Shown here: in pieces, positions 9,721 through 22,860 of the stretch
Position numbering within the stretch: position 1 is the stretch's first letter
Layout of the letters: each line of letters opens with the position of its first letter
Source of the DNA: Hyalella azteca
Taxonomy: Eukaryota; Arthropoda; Malacostraca; Amphipoda; Hyalellidae
DNA length: 64,000 bases
NCBI RefSeq assembly: GCF_000764305.2
Contig: NW_025937992.1
Location: forward strand, 468,358 to 532,357
Direction of reading: 5' to 3'
Translations under genes and position numbers: made by a program
The notes under the pieces: generated by a model
Told to the model about the DNA's origin: nothing
What the model saw: the letters and a program-made list of their open reading frames with translations, nothing else
Database searches by the model: none

Positions 9721-12370
9721 TCGAGGTCAGCAGAGACTTGGCTCGACTTTTATTCTCTTCGCTCTTCTTCCGCAGTGAAATTCCATCCAAACTGCAACTT
9801 TTCTGCACTTAGGAGACAGAAAACCTGGCTTGAGGACCCATTCTCCGGCAGATCCTGCGTCCAGATAGGGCACGATCCTTCCGGCTAGGATTTTTTCGAT
9901 TGGGATTTAGGCATCAATTTTGTTCTCGCAGGCTCGTGAAGTCTGCGTAGGTTTTGGTCTGGAAGAGTAAAAAGCTAGCATTAATGGCACGGTCAGGAAT
10001 AATTACTTAACAAATTGTGTTTTCCCATTGGCAGTGACAACAGAAAATGAGTGAGAATATTTATTAATTTCGTTCCAGCATTTTTTTATATTCTAAATTG
10101 TGGGATTTCCGCTGTAATTTTTCCCATCAATAATCAAGGCGCACGATAAGAGAAAAACTTAGTTGTATTACATGAAACATCACACATAGTAAGCAAAATT
10201 AAAATTAATGAATGAATTTTATTATAGATTTTGAAATGTCTTAAAATGTAGGCGTCATTTCACTTATGGACACGACATTTAAACAAATTATAGACTTAAT
10301 CGGAAAAATTGCAAATAAATTCATGGCAAAAATTATGACATATAATGCAGTAGGCGTTATTGATGAAATAAAATTGAAACTCAAGTCAGGTAAAATTTGA
10401 ATGAATAGGACTACGATTTCGTGAAATTTCTTCTTTTCCAAAGAAATCTCTGCCTGTATTTACTAATTAATACTGCGAATGATATACACGTGGACGTTTA
10501 CCTTTAGATTTAATCCTACCCTACCTAGCACCATAAGGAAGTTTAAACATACAAGTTTTGTTCATAAATAATACAAGTTCAACTCTCATTCAACGTTCAA
10601 CTTCATATGCACTATTTCACAATTCAATGTTATAACAGTTCTATTTCACAAATAATATAACAGTAATATTTGACAATATATACATAACAGTTATATATAA
10701 CAACACTGTTATAACACTAATAATATAACAATTCTAGAAATAGACTTTCTATCATGAACAGTTGTTCTATACGAGAGTGCAGCCGGCGTCTGGCACACTG
10801 CTCGACTAAACACAAGGCGCACAGGCGAGACTCTTCGCAATTACAGTGACGCTGGACGCTGCTGTCGACAGCTGAATTTTCGGTCATTAATTATGCAAGG
10901 AAAGCCATGCTACACCGACGTCTGCTGCTCAAGCATACAGCTGCTTATAGCCTCGAGCCATAAATATTCTAGGCGAGCATTACCGTTTGAGAAAGAGAGG
11001 ACTAATATGCCTGGATAAATTCTGATGTTCATGGGATAAGGTTTCCAATGCCTTATTAATTTTGATGAGCATTACATGGTGAATAATGAGAGGAGTTTAT
11101 CTGCATAGGCAGTGAAGAAAAATTCCATCAATAAATTTCAGTTGATTTCCATAAATAATTTACAAGGTACCTATAAATGAGCTCAAGAACAATGTAGGGC
11201 ACGTTTTTTAATATCCAAGATATTATTAGTTTGAGTGCCCCTAACGTAAACAGGACTTTACTGGCTTTTGCGTCAAAATATTGTGACGGTAAATAGCTTC
11301 ATTACAAGTTTGAAAACATTTGCTACGAAATGTTGCAATTACGCTGGAATTTTAGACACAAAATCACAGATATAAAAGTAGAGCAAATATCAAATGCGGT
11401 TCACAGCACAACAAACGGTAATATTATTTCAGATTGTATTTCAGATCCAGCTTCTGTATTTTCAATTACGATATTGGGATTATATTCTTGCTAATATTTT
11501 CGCTCGTAAAATGGGAGCTCTTAAGTCCAGTTAGTGTATAATCAAAAGTTTGCACGATTGCAAACTTTCTTCCGTAACTTTCGTGAGTCTCACTTACGTG
11601 TAAGAGGAGAGGAGGGAGCGCGTCTGCAAGCTCTGAGCGGCTCGGGCCTAAACTTGCGCCGAGAAAATGAACTTTACGACAAAGTTTAAATCATAGCACA
11701 AACACAACGAGCTCTTCTTTGCGTGCTTATTTATTTTGCAATTTGTATTTCAACTTGAAAAGAAGGAATTCACGGTCGTTGTGGAATTCACCAACATGAA
11801 TGTTAATTAATTTTAATGAATGAGGGACCAATAGGTCTAAATAAATATTCAAGGTGTTCGAAAGCGGATTGATTCGTTAATTTTGAATGAATGGTTATTG
11901 AATGAGTTACAGGAGACATTTCTAAATAGAACTAATCTCTCCAGGTAGTCAACCATCTAAAAACGATATTTTTAGGAGTTCACTTAGCTCGTATTATTAT
12001 CTCATTGTAGCCAACTATCTTCAATTCATGCTCCATTCAGTCGAAAATCTTACCATATAATGACCAGAGATCTTAATTTACGATCTCCAGCGAGCTAACT
12101 GATTACCTAGAGTACGTTTGGGTGTGTAGTCCAAAGTCTGAATATTTGATAACATTCAATTACGAATTTGTTATTTTTGTTGATAAAGTTCAATACCATA
12201 GTAAGAATATAATGACAAAGATAATAAGAAAGTAATTATCGAGCGTCAAAAACGACAACGTCGGCTAATTTATCGCATTGTTCTTCAGCAATGATGTGGC
12301 TATTTACAGAGGCTCGCTGCCAGCGCTGACGGTTCTTCTTTAGGCTCAACTCATGACGCAGATCTGTTCT
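9721..12370. other. Non-coding stretch with two GC-richer islands
   Basis: GC-richer islands lie at 9725-9960, 10780-10960 and 11600-11670 in otherwise AT-rich DNA. The stretch 10620-10735 has a loose series of ataacagt/tataacaa phrases. No open frame here has a recognisable domain. The islands may be promoter or untranslated exon sequence of the WSCD-like gene, which would be read leftward. Confidence 0.35.
11598..11670 (-). promoter_or_regulatory. Possible 5' untranslated exon end (strong splice donor)
   Basis: On the minus strand a GC-rich, pyrimidine-rich stretch ends CTCTTACAC|gtaagtgag at 11598/11597, a near-perfect donor. The coding gene downstream needs a noncoding first exon spliced to the acceptor at 8516. 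The upstream limit is unknown, and no TATA box or initiator could be fixed. This is inference from position only. Confidence 0.25.
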
Positions 12371-12535
12371 TTTAAACCCCAGAAATTTAAAACTGTCAAT
12401 AATTGTCAAAAAGTTAGTGTAACGCCTTCGATGTCTATGGGATAAGGTTTCCAATACAACGATGCAGATATCTTGTTTTAAACCCCAGAAATTTAAAACT
12501 GTCAATAATTGTCAAAAAGTTAGTGTAACGCCTTC
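12371..12535. repeat. Exact 59-bp direct repeat, period 106
   Basis: The 59 bases at 12371-12429 (starting tttaaaccccagaaattt, ending aacgccttc) recur without change at 12477-12535. Between them lies gatgtctatgggataaggtt, a phrase that also occurs near 11024-11050. A minus-strand open frame of 89 codons (12505-12236) crosses both copies. I recognise no domain in it. Confidence 0.85.
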
Positions 12536-13644
12536 CTCAAAGGACGCTACGCCTAGAACGGTTCAGCACTAGTTACACCTCCTGACCTACTGAGCTTTAG
12601 GCTTAAAAGGAGGTTCAATAATTTTATACTAATTCAGTTTCTTCGTTTAATAGTGAAGGAACTGAACAGTTGTAATTATTGAATATATCTGAAAAAAACG
12701 AAAAATGAATACATAATACAAATTTTGGCACGGTTATGACATATATAACAAAATCTCAAAAAATACACCAGAAAATACACAAAAAGAATATGAACTAGGA
12801 ACACTGAACAGGTAAAGCGACCCTGGTCGCGGACAGAGTAAAAGTGGCCGGAGGAGATACGTGTCCGAAAATTGCTTATGCTAGTAAGTGCTGCCATTTG
12901 GGCATTTCGCACTACCAAATCTCTAAATTAATGAGCTGCGGCTACAGTTAGAATAACATTGTCAGAGAAAAAAATCAGCAATGATAAATTTACCAGGCAT
13001 ATGAAGTAAAGTAAAATAGATTCCAAGTAAAATATTCCAAGTAAAATATTTATATCCGCATATCATGATGGCATTCAGTCGCACACAGCCAGAGGAACAA
13101 TATTCAAAGCTGGACTATTATAATTGGATAAAATAAATTATTATATAATCAATAATAAAAATTAATTTTCTCGTGTTGTGGATGCCTTATTTGTAATATG
13201 CCTACTGAAATCGTGTAAAATTGAGAGGACATTTATGCTCGTTGTTCTTTTTTTCGTGGTTTTATAAAGAGGCAAGATGCAGATTTAATTGTATTCTTCA
13301 AATAATTAATTGGAGTCTTTGTTATAAAACATTAATGAATGGCCTAAACGATTGTTGCACATTTTTTAAATTTTGTTCAAAATTTCTACGAATTTCCCTA
13401 GACTTGTCGAGCATGTATTCAGTTTTAAATAAGAATTTAAGCATGTTTTTTAAAAATCGGAACGAAATTTGGCTCAACCTTAGTTGTCAATTTCCTAGCA
13501 TCAATTTAAGGATAGAGTGAATTGACAATAGTGATTAAAGTCGCTCTTATGTATGACTCCTACAGTTACAGTCACTGACTTCTTCATTCACATTTCTTCA
13601 CAATTTAAGATGACATTTAATTCGCAATATTTTGTAAAAAAAAA
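12536..13644. other. Non-coding stretch
   Basis: AT-rich with a few 80-100 codon open frames (12918-12676 minus, 13221-13520 plus) of composition typical of chance frames. No domain, splice-bounded exon or RNA gene was recognised. Confidence 0.35.
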
Positions 13645-13908
13645 TAAAAAACTCTTAAAAACCACGTTTTCTTAGCGGACAAAAAAGAAAAACATTTACT
13701 CTTACATAACAATACATAAACTTTTACATAACTTTAATGTTAATAAAAAAACTTTTAAAAACCACGTTTTCTTAACGGACAAGAAAGAAAAACATTTACT
13801 CTTACATAACAATACATAACATTTTACATAACTTTAATGTTATGTAAGAGTAAATGTTTTTCTTTTTTGTCCGTTAAGAAAACGTTGTTTTTAAAAGTTT
13901 TTTAATTT
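13645..13908. repeat. 100-bp tandem duplication with an inverted third copy (foldback)
   Basis: Unit 1 (about 13645-13744) and unit 2 (about 13745-13838) share accacgttttctta-cggacaa and aaagaaaaacatttactcttacataac with a period of 100. The sequence at 13839-13908 is the reverse complement of the start of unit 2, with a spacer of about 26 bases, so 13748-13812 can pair with 13839-13905 in a long near-perfect hairpin. This looks like a foldback or palindromic DNA element. No protein is encoded. Confidence 0.9.
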
Positions 13909-14100
13909 GTTTTATTTCATCATTTGTAGTTTTGCAAAAACCAGAAAGACGTGTTATTGTTAACAAAAATTTTTTTTTTTTTTAATTAGTACTTCTGATG
14001 ATCAAATCTTGAATTGTTAAACAGCATAGCCATGCATGACAAATTTTAAGTTTCTAGGATGTTCAGAAGAGCTCTGAATTAAGGTCTGAATTTTTGATGA

Positions 14101-14131
14101 CAGATAGACAGACAGACAGACAGACAGACAC
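14101..14131. repeat. CAGA microsatellite
   Basis: A run of gacagacagacagacagaca follows a short AT-rich sequence. It lies between the foldback element and the open segment at 14202-14387. Confidence 0.85.
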
Positions 14132-14201
14132 GAAACGAAGCTAAGAAAAAAGTGGTAATTAGTTGTCATGAGCAACATATTTTATTATGATAAAAAATTA
14201 T

Positions 14202-14387
14202 TTACAATTCTTCAAGCCATTTTGGATGTGCGCGAGCTGATTTTATAGTTTTTGATGCGTATTCAATATCATCATTTGTAACAATTTTTTCATGATTTAT
14301 GAGCCAAGATAACGTAGTCTTGTGTTGCTTCCAAAACTTCCGTGGGCGCGGAAGCTTTGTGTTGGCGAACAGGATTTTCCTTTTCCA
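14202..14387 (-). pseudogene. Unrecognised 61-codon open segment with stop and polyA signal
   Basis: On the minus strand a frame runs from 14387 to a TAA at 14204-14202 and reads like protein (for example TTLSWLINHEKIVTNDDIEY and SARAHPKWLEEL). AATAAA on the same strand (14186-14181) follows 16 bases later. It has no start codon: a TGA precedes it, while a neighbouring frame has ATGATGG with A at -3 and stays open for 33 codons over the same bases. This could be the frame-broken 3' end of a gene or mobile element, or chance. I recognise no family. Confidence 0.2.
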
Positions 14388-16185
14388 TCATTGTTTACTT
14401 TAGACACATGGGCAGGGTGAGGATGGGACGAGGGCGAGACAAGGGTGAGAGACGAGGGTGGGAGACGAAGGCGGAAGACGAGGGCACGACGTCAGCAACT
14501 TATGCCGATAAAAATTAAAAAGTTTCCAGCGATTGATTGCCACTGAAATGCATCAGCGTGACTGAACGATGACGCACGCGACTCGATAGCTCATTGCTGT
14601 ATACTCGAGAATTCCAATCAAAAAATCCCATTTTCGATATTTATTTCACTGCATTTAAATACGAGATTTATGTTACGAGGAACATGGTTAATAACAGGAA
14701 TAAGTAATTACGTAGTTGGCATGTAATTTGCTGACATTATTTGGATTTTCGGCCCGTCCATCACCCGCCAAGAAAATCAGTAAATTGAAAAAATGAAAAT
14801 TCATCGAGAAATAAAATTCGTAAATAACATGGTTTGGTTTGTAAAAGAAAAAATAGAATTGGTGTTTATATATCAAGTTTTCTCTAAGAAATTCATTGCT
14901 TCCACTTGGTCATCGTTCATTTATTTTGAAGGCTATTGACAGAACAGTTTACTTTTGCACTCGAGAAACAAACAAATTTTCTGATAAATAATAAATACAA
15001 TAAATGTAACTGAAAAATTATTGTCACTATAATGTAGAATATGTATTTCACAAGTTCATAATTACTGAAATTATATGACAAAATGCGATTTTCAGGAATG
15101 AAGAAAATATTTTTTTTACAAACAAGACATAATACGAATGCAATACCAAGACGCAGTTTTCTTTTGTATTCAATTTCGACTAAGGAACCAATAATAAATA
15201 ATAATTAAAAAATAAATTAGGAATAAATTTATGAATGATAAAAATTACTCTTACTTTAAAGCGGAATTTAGTTAAACTTATGGCAGGCGTAACATCTGTG
15301 CTGGAGAGCTGAATTAAAATGCAGGTTTCGGTGCTTTGAATATTCATTTATGCATGGGGGCTAAAAAACTCTCCGCGTTATCTATGACGAAACTGAAATT
15401 CAGTCCAACTTTCGCATGAGATGAAAGTCTCCTCAGTTCATGGTAATCCTCTTTTGAACTGAAATTTTGTTATGATATTGGATGTCATTATACGACATTA
15501 CAATAGACGACTGGAATTTTTTTATGAACATTAAAATAATGTTAGTCATATATGGATAATACTCTCTCAGATAGTCTGTGAATATAGCCTTGTATACTTC
15601 TATGAAATTTCTGCTCTGTCTGCTACCCAGAAAATAATAGTTTTTCTGTCTCTGTAAATAATGTTCTTTATGTTTGTTAGAAAATAATGTTATGCATACT
15701 ACTCATATAAATAACAATCTGCGGAATAAAACCTGGAAGCTCTAAATCTCATAATTCCCAGTTTCAAAATAATCTATTTCGTTCGTTTCTTAATCGATAG
15801 AAAATATATAAACTTCAGCTCGCCTGTTAGGCATCCTGTTATTCTAACATCAAAGTGTAAAATCTCATGTGTGGAAAACTTAAACATCCGAGAATTGGGA
15901 CAATAGAAAAAAAATAAAACGAATCAAGTTTCGATGCCCCCTTTAAAAGAACGTCGGACGTGGAGTCAAGACGAGAGTTTGCTTATGTCTCGGCTTGGAA
16001 GATTGCAATCAAACGACCGAGTCAATTGGGCGCAAGAGACGTGATCATCATTCTGGCTTCTCTCACTCGTTGGTGGCTGGGGCATGTCTAGGACGTGGCT
16101 ATTGTGGAGGCGCCCACGGCAAGATTGTCAGGATACCAGACTACATTCAAAATGAGTTTGGTTTGAGCAACGGGCATAATTGAAG
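14388..16185. other. Non-coding stretch
   Basis: A purine-rich tract (gacgagggcgagacaagggtgagagacgagg and variants) lies at 14425-14490. The rest is AT-rich. The 62-codon plus frame at 15995-16183 has no recognisable domain. Confidence 0.35.
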
Positions 16186-16309
16186 GTGAGTCTGGCAATA
16201 ATTGCTGGAGTCCTGTCAGGATAACTGGCGGTATTGATCGTGAGTCTAGCCAGGATAACTGGTACTATTGGACGTGAGTCCAGTCAGGATATCTAGAGAC
16301 TTTGATCTT
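16186..16309. repeat. Degenerate tandem repeat, unit about 34 bp
   Basis: Three to four diverged copies carry gtgagtc-ag-caggataactgg followed by tattgatc or close variants. Each copy begins with a splice-donor-like gtgagt. Confidence 0.75.
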
Positions 16310-18296
16310 GATTCTGTATCATTAGGTGGTTTCTTCACTTTATTCTCTCGAAGTTTCATGTACTTTAATACTTTTACTGGGCACTATCTCGCCTAAAGGT
16401 CCCAAAGAAGATAAGCAGAAGTTTACTCGGATGTTACGTTAAAGAAAAGTTTTAAAAATCAATATTGAAATAGAACACTTTTTTACATTTAAAAGTCCCT
16501 ATGAAGTCCTTTCGTTCACTATGTGCCATGGAATTTGTTAAGCATCAAGCTTCTCTTTCAATGTCTTCATCGCGCGCTCGTGCATGAACGTCTGGAACTA
16601 AAGGCCGTTGCTTACGTCCCGGCAGACTCCTAACATCCCCATGGCGCCGATTCCAGGGCTCTTATACCCAGCCACCGAGTTCAGTTTCCCCTCGTTTGGC
16701 CCGAGCAAGCCACGTCGTCCGTTGAATTACCCATTAGCCTGGAATTCCTCAGTCCAGAAATTACTTTTTTCTCGATGATTTCGGAACGGTTTTTTGTAAA
16801 CAAAGGGCACTTCTCCCGGTACTGGAACTGGTCTTGCCCATCACAAACTTTGTATGTTAAGTCTATGTTCTGGGTCCTGAACAATTTCAAATCAAGCGGT
16901 CTAGCCTCACAAATTCAACTTCAAATTAAGCATAATATCCTTTTTTATCGTGCGTTTTCGCATTTAACTGATTAGGTTCGAGAGTTTTGCCTGATTTATC
17001 TTCCTGCAGGTTGAGTATTATTTCTGATCGCTAGTTGTACATCATATTCCATAGCACGCAAATGTTGTGAAATTTAAATTTTGTATCCGACTTAAATAGC
17101 GCTTCCGAGTTCTCACATGAAGTGTTATTGACGGAAGTGAGCATGCTAAATATCTGGCAACTGAATAGAAGTAAATTATAAATTTTAGTTATTTTGAAGA
17201 AAATTTTACAATAATTAATTCTTGTGATTCATAGACTGGAAATGTTAATTATAAAATTTTTTCCTTCCTCAATTGAATTACATAAAAATCAGAAATGGTC
17301 CGTGACATTACCAAATTAAATGTCACGTATTTACTAGACAAAACAAACTAGCTGGGAAATGGCTTTAATAAGTTAACCTAGGCTGATAGTGATAAAGTCG
17401 GTATTATATAGGCATGAATATTTATTTTTGCAGAAAATGTTTAAATCCTTTTGGCGGTCACTCGATTTTTCCGGAAATTTTTTCCTAAAGATGAGATGCC
17501 TATGAGTTCCTCTTGCAAATTCAGTCGCCTGATTGCACCATAAACATCATTGCAGTCGCCATTCGCAGCCGAGATGAGTCGTCTGGGAGCTTCAATTTAT
17601 TGAGCTTCATATTTCAGACCTGACAAGCTTGTATTTCAGGTAATGGTCGTGTCCGTTGAGAAATGAGATTGAAAGCCTACGGAAATTATCGTTTCGACCA
17701 CATTACGGACATAATTTTTCCAAATATATTTTAAAAAATCAGTTTATACTGTATAATTACCACCGATACGTGAGACTTCAATGCTTCGATGGCGTAGGAA
17801 AATGATGCACTTAATAAATGGCCTGAAGTAATCGATTTTGAAGGCACTAATTTACGCATTATATTGTACAGAAATTCCTCACATTAATTTAAATGCTCCA
17901 GGTCATCCGTTCATTTGTTTTGACAAACCATTTTTGGGCTACAGTTTATTTATCGAAATAACGACAAACTTTGAGTCAGAATCTCTATACATAGAAGGTG
18001 AATAAATGTCCACTTTTCTATGGACAAACGCGTTTGGAATTCCATCAACGAAACCGCGGCTCTATGCCAATTTAATAATATCCTTCCAATATAAAATCTA
18101 AATCAAAGGAAAATATATTTGATCAAATTTCCTACAGATATTTATTTGCTCGCAGCGAGACACCTTCAAAGCGGCCACATGCAATGCTGCCTCGCGTGCT
18201 CAAAGTTCGGTTCCAACGCTCGCATCAACGAGATTTGTTGATACTTTTTGTTGTGTGGCCGCGGACTTATAGTCTCTGTTGTTTTAGTCACCAGCG
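16310..18296. other. Non-coding stretch
   Basis: A GC-richer patch lies near 16560-16760, and another at 18165-18290 just before the 20-bp array. No exon-like segment with a supported frame was found. Confidence 0.35.
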
Positions 18297-18641
18297 ACGT
18301 GCCTTAGAGAACAGGAACGTGCTTTAAACAACAGGCACGCGCTTTAAACAACAGGGACGTGCTTTAAACAACAGGGACGCGCTTTGAACAACAGGGACGT
18401 GCTTTAAACAACAGGCACGTGCTTTAAACAACAGGCACGTGCTTTAAACAACAGAGACGTGCTTTAAACAACAGGCACGTGCTTTAAACAACAGGGACGT
18501 GCTTTAAACAACAGGGACGTGCTTTAAACAACAGGCACGTGCTTTAAACAACAGGCACGTGCTTTAAACAACAGGCACGTGCTTTAAACAACATGCACGT
18601 GCTTTAAATAACAGGCACGTGCTTTTCGCAGCTGAGACGTG
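18297..18641. repeat. Tandem array, 20-bp unit, about 17 copies
   Basis: The unit is acgtgctttaaacaacaggc. Copies differ mainly at the last two bases (gg, gc, ag, tg) and by acgc for acgt. The first and last copies are degenerate (gtgccttagagaac and gtgcttttcgcagctg), as expected at array edges. Confidence 0.95.
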
Positions 18642-21600
18642 CGTCTGGCCACGAATAAGAAAGCCTCTACGCAAATAAAAGTCTTTCGGTTGTGGTTGGA
18701 ATATTTCCGCGAATTTTAGTGAGTTTGGAAATTGTTTTTAACGAAATTTTGCGAAAATGACCCCAAATTAAACTTGAAAGCTTCTGCAGCTTTTTCGTCC
18801 AATGATTTTGATATAATTTCATTTAAAGTTTCCTATTGCCTCCGGTATATACTGTTCGAGTGTCCGTCATACATATCATACATATCACACATATCATACG
18901 TACATGCATTGTTGTGCAGAGAGTGATAAACAAGGAAAAAGATGAATGAATTGTGACAAAATGAAAGTTTTCTTAAGAAAAATGCGTAAGTAATTATACT
19001 TACAAAATTACATGAGATTTGAATGAACTTCGTACTTTACGATACTCAGCTTATTTGAAGAAACGACGTGCTACTAAATCTTACTTTCACGAGGAACAGA
19101 AATTCTGACTGAGTACATTTTTACCATCACCTCAAATAACTTGATATAATTCAGTACATAATTTTCTGGTTTCATGCAATTTATTTTTACATGGTTGAAC
19201 TTCAATAGACTTGCGGAGAATGATAGGAAATTTTCATCATTCAGTCACCGTCTCGGAATGATGACCTTACAGTCTCTAGAATTTCGAGTCTCTCTGCACT
19301 CGACAGCTCGTTACAGAGCGAACACAAATGGATGTCTCGCATTGTTGGGTCTCGGGAGAGAGATATTGTCTCGAGAGCTTCGCCCTCACATGCCGACTCT
19401 TTAGACCAAGAAACGGTCGAGACTTTGAGACGCTGCTTGCATAATTGAAGACATGGCGGGGGCAGGGAAGAAAGGATTTATTCTCGATGAATAAGTCTAG
19501 ATGCGCTTTGAAACCAACTGAATTATTCACTGCATTGTGAAATGAGCTTTGGGTCATTTCCCTGCGACTATCCAGCTATAAGGAGAATGCCATTGCAACT
19601 AAATATATTTGGAAAAAGGGTGTTCGCTTCTAACCGGGCGGAGTGTTAGGAATATAAAGCCAACAAGTTAGAAGCAATTATATTAATCCAATTATGCCGC
19701 GAAAGGGCAGGGAAGAATTAATATTATACCAGATGTAAAATACTGAAGAGGGATGCGAGGAATCGAGGAAATATGCGAGAAGCTCATTGATATGCGAATT
19801 AGATGAAGGACGAGCGTTCAGTGCGCTGTCTGCATGGGTCGCGCTATTCAGCGAGGTGAATGTGGCGATGAATGTAACCTTGTGATGATGAATGTGATGA
19901 ATGTGGTATTGAATGTATCCTGGAGAAAATATTAAGGTTTCAAGCTCGTCTTTTTATTATCTTTTGAAATTATTGAGGAAAAAATTAAATCTTTTATTAA
20001 ATCTCTTATTATTAAGTATCATATTGAAGGAAAAATTTTTTCACAATTTATTCATAAGTATTCATTTCAAAAATTTATTCCACATTTAATTCATTGGATG
20101 CAAATATGTATATTAAAAGTATTCAGAAAGGACAAAAAACAGACTTCAATGTTTAGCTGAAGTGACTATATTAACCCACTAATTACCGACACGCAGGCTT
20201 TGTGCTGTTATTCAGGAGAGCAAAGCGAGCTAAATTCCTTCCACTTAGACTGAAGCAGTGCTTGAAAGCCTCATGTTGCTGTGATGGACGAGGTAACGCT
20301 TCAGTCAGGACGTTTGCTACCTCAACTGACAGTGCAAGTCAATAACAGGTCGAGTTGACCTAGTCGCGAAAATTGTGATTTCGTGGATTTAGATTCGCGA
20401 TCGGTTGCCCTCCTAGAAATTTGAAGAAAATTCTTTTAAAATTATTGATATTTAGGTATCATGTATTTGTTTAAATTAATATCTAAGTTGGTACTTTCAA
20501 TTAAAGAAAAAAACGCTTTTGATCTCAATTGGACTAGATATAGCGACTTGAAAGGAAATTTAATCGACTCTGTGTTCATATCATATACTGCTTCGTAGAA
20601 GGAATTTTAAGGAAATAATGATATTCGGTCATTTTTTTCCGAAAATGTGTGTTGAGGAACAGCCACGAGATTTTCTGTCTTCACCCTGCAAAGAAAAATC
20701 TATCCGCCATACGTCTGAGCATTGCATAAAAATTGTTCAGGAATTAACATGAAAATTTTGTACTTTCGATTAAAAAACTTGAATTTTAATATATTGAATT
20801 GATGCATACATTAATTGACGAATTTAGAAAGATTCTGCCCTAAAGATCATGGAACAATATGCAGCCCTGTGGGAACATTTGTACGGAAAATTTATGAATT
20901 AAAGAGAACCTAACTTTTCTATTTTTCGTGTTTTATCATTACAACTCATGAATGAGCTTGAGTGTTTTTCCCACGATTGTGCGAAAAAAATGTGTGTGGA
21001 AGACGTTTGAAGAAGCAAAAACTCGAGGGCTGTGCACGAAGTACGTTTTTTCAGAATTAAAGCAATTAGGAATTGCTGTCAACTGTACACTTGATTGAAA
21101 AGTTCCTACTCAGATGAATAAAATGGAAAGGCATCTGAGAGAATGTCAAGGAAAATTAGTGGTCGAAGGTTATTGAGCGGGACAGATAATCCAGACATTC
21201 CAAGCGTGTTTTTAAATTGAGCGTTCATAGAAATTACAAAATCTCCTATAAAAATTACATCGCATAAATTCAGTCGTTGCAAAAATGTAGAGCGTTAATT
21301 AAAGAGCTGAAGGAAGGCTCGTCACTCGATGATGGAAAAATTTTTTGGCAACTTGCGATTTGTGTTGTAAAAATGGCTTTAAGAATAAATGAAGAATTGA
21401 AGGCAAGTTTACATTGGCCGCATTGCGAGATACCAAAGTAAATATTTTTTCTTCTTTTTAAATCTAAAGTTTCAATTCAGAATTTTGGATATGGTGAAGT
21501 TTAAAAAGGGAAGATAACAAATTTGTTCATGTGATCGGGATATTCATCAGGTTTTGTATCAGCAGGATAAGAAATTTATTTTTTGAAACTTTTAAGTGAT

Positions 21601-22860
21601 TAAACCTTGTTATGGTATTGAACGCTGGAAAATAGCTGAGATTATTTACTATTAGATTCAATTCTATTAATTAAGACTTCTCATCCATTAATTAGGTTTA
21701 AAAATCAGTCAAAAAATCACAATGTTAATACAACTTAAAGGGAATACGCATATTTTAGGACAACACACGTAAATAATGAAAAAAATCGGGAGTAATCTTT
21801 AGCAGTTCGCATTAATAAATGCTTTAAATTCCGTTGAATTGTAGCATTAACCATATTAATCCGCAACGAGTAATTTGAATGTCTAATCAGGTTAATCGAT
21901 AATCACGGAAAGTGTGATTCATGTCATTAATATCATGGTTTTTTGACAAAATTTATGAAGCTATGTAAATTATTTTGGTCCAAAGAAAACATCACGTAAT
22001 TATAATTTTAAATAATGACTTTTGATTGGCAGGAATGTTATTGCCTACTTGGTTAGAATTTGGACCACTCTACAAAATGACATTTTCCGCTTGGATGCCG
22101 AGAGGAAAAAAATTCCATGAATAAATCCGAACACAATATAACTATCGATTTTCGATGGAGATTTCGATCGGTTACTTGCCGGATAAGTTCGCGCCAAACT
22201 CAGGATTATTTGCTCATCCAAATTCGTTTTCCCCTTTTTAAATAATCGATCTAATATATAATTGATTTATGTCAGGCATGCGAGTGTGGGAACGACATGT
22301 GAAGCTCTCAAAGAAATCTACGAGTACGTCTTGCGCTTCGGGTAATATACTACAAGTACTATGCAGTATACCAATGCTATTAAGTGCAGTAAACATTTGC
22401 AACAATATTGCATAAGCAACAAATTTCTTGATGCTGACAAGTTTTTTTCAGTTCTTCAAACTTTGTTCTGCGATATTCCATTTCAGACCATTTACAGGTT
22501 CTCTTGCTGTGCCAGACAACATAATAAATATTTTCATAATTGGTAATATGATTCTGATGCGATATAAGAATTTGATTCATCTTAAGTAAATCATTATGAT
22601 GGTTGCTTTGATATAATTTCTCCCGTATCATCTTCTAATCGATATGGCGTACCATCTTACGACACCGGAAGCACAACATGAACTAAAGACACATAATAAA
22701 AAACGGACACAGTAGATCTTAATCTACAATACGGACGATTAAGCACAATTTAATGAGTAATATACCGCTTGACTAATTTCCAACAGTCAATATCGTGAAA
22801 ATATTTACTGTATAGTGGGTCAATCTTATGGGCATTCGGTTAATTAAAGCGAAAATAACC
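18642..22860. other. Non-coding stretch
   Basis: AT-rich sequence. A short run of catacatatca repeats lies near 18868-18905. Overlapping open frames at 19174-19557 on both strands have no domain. No gene could be supported. Confidence 0.35.
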
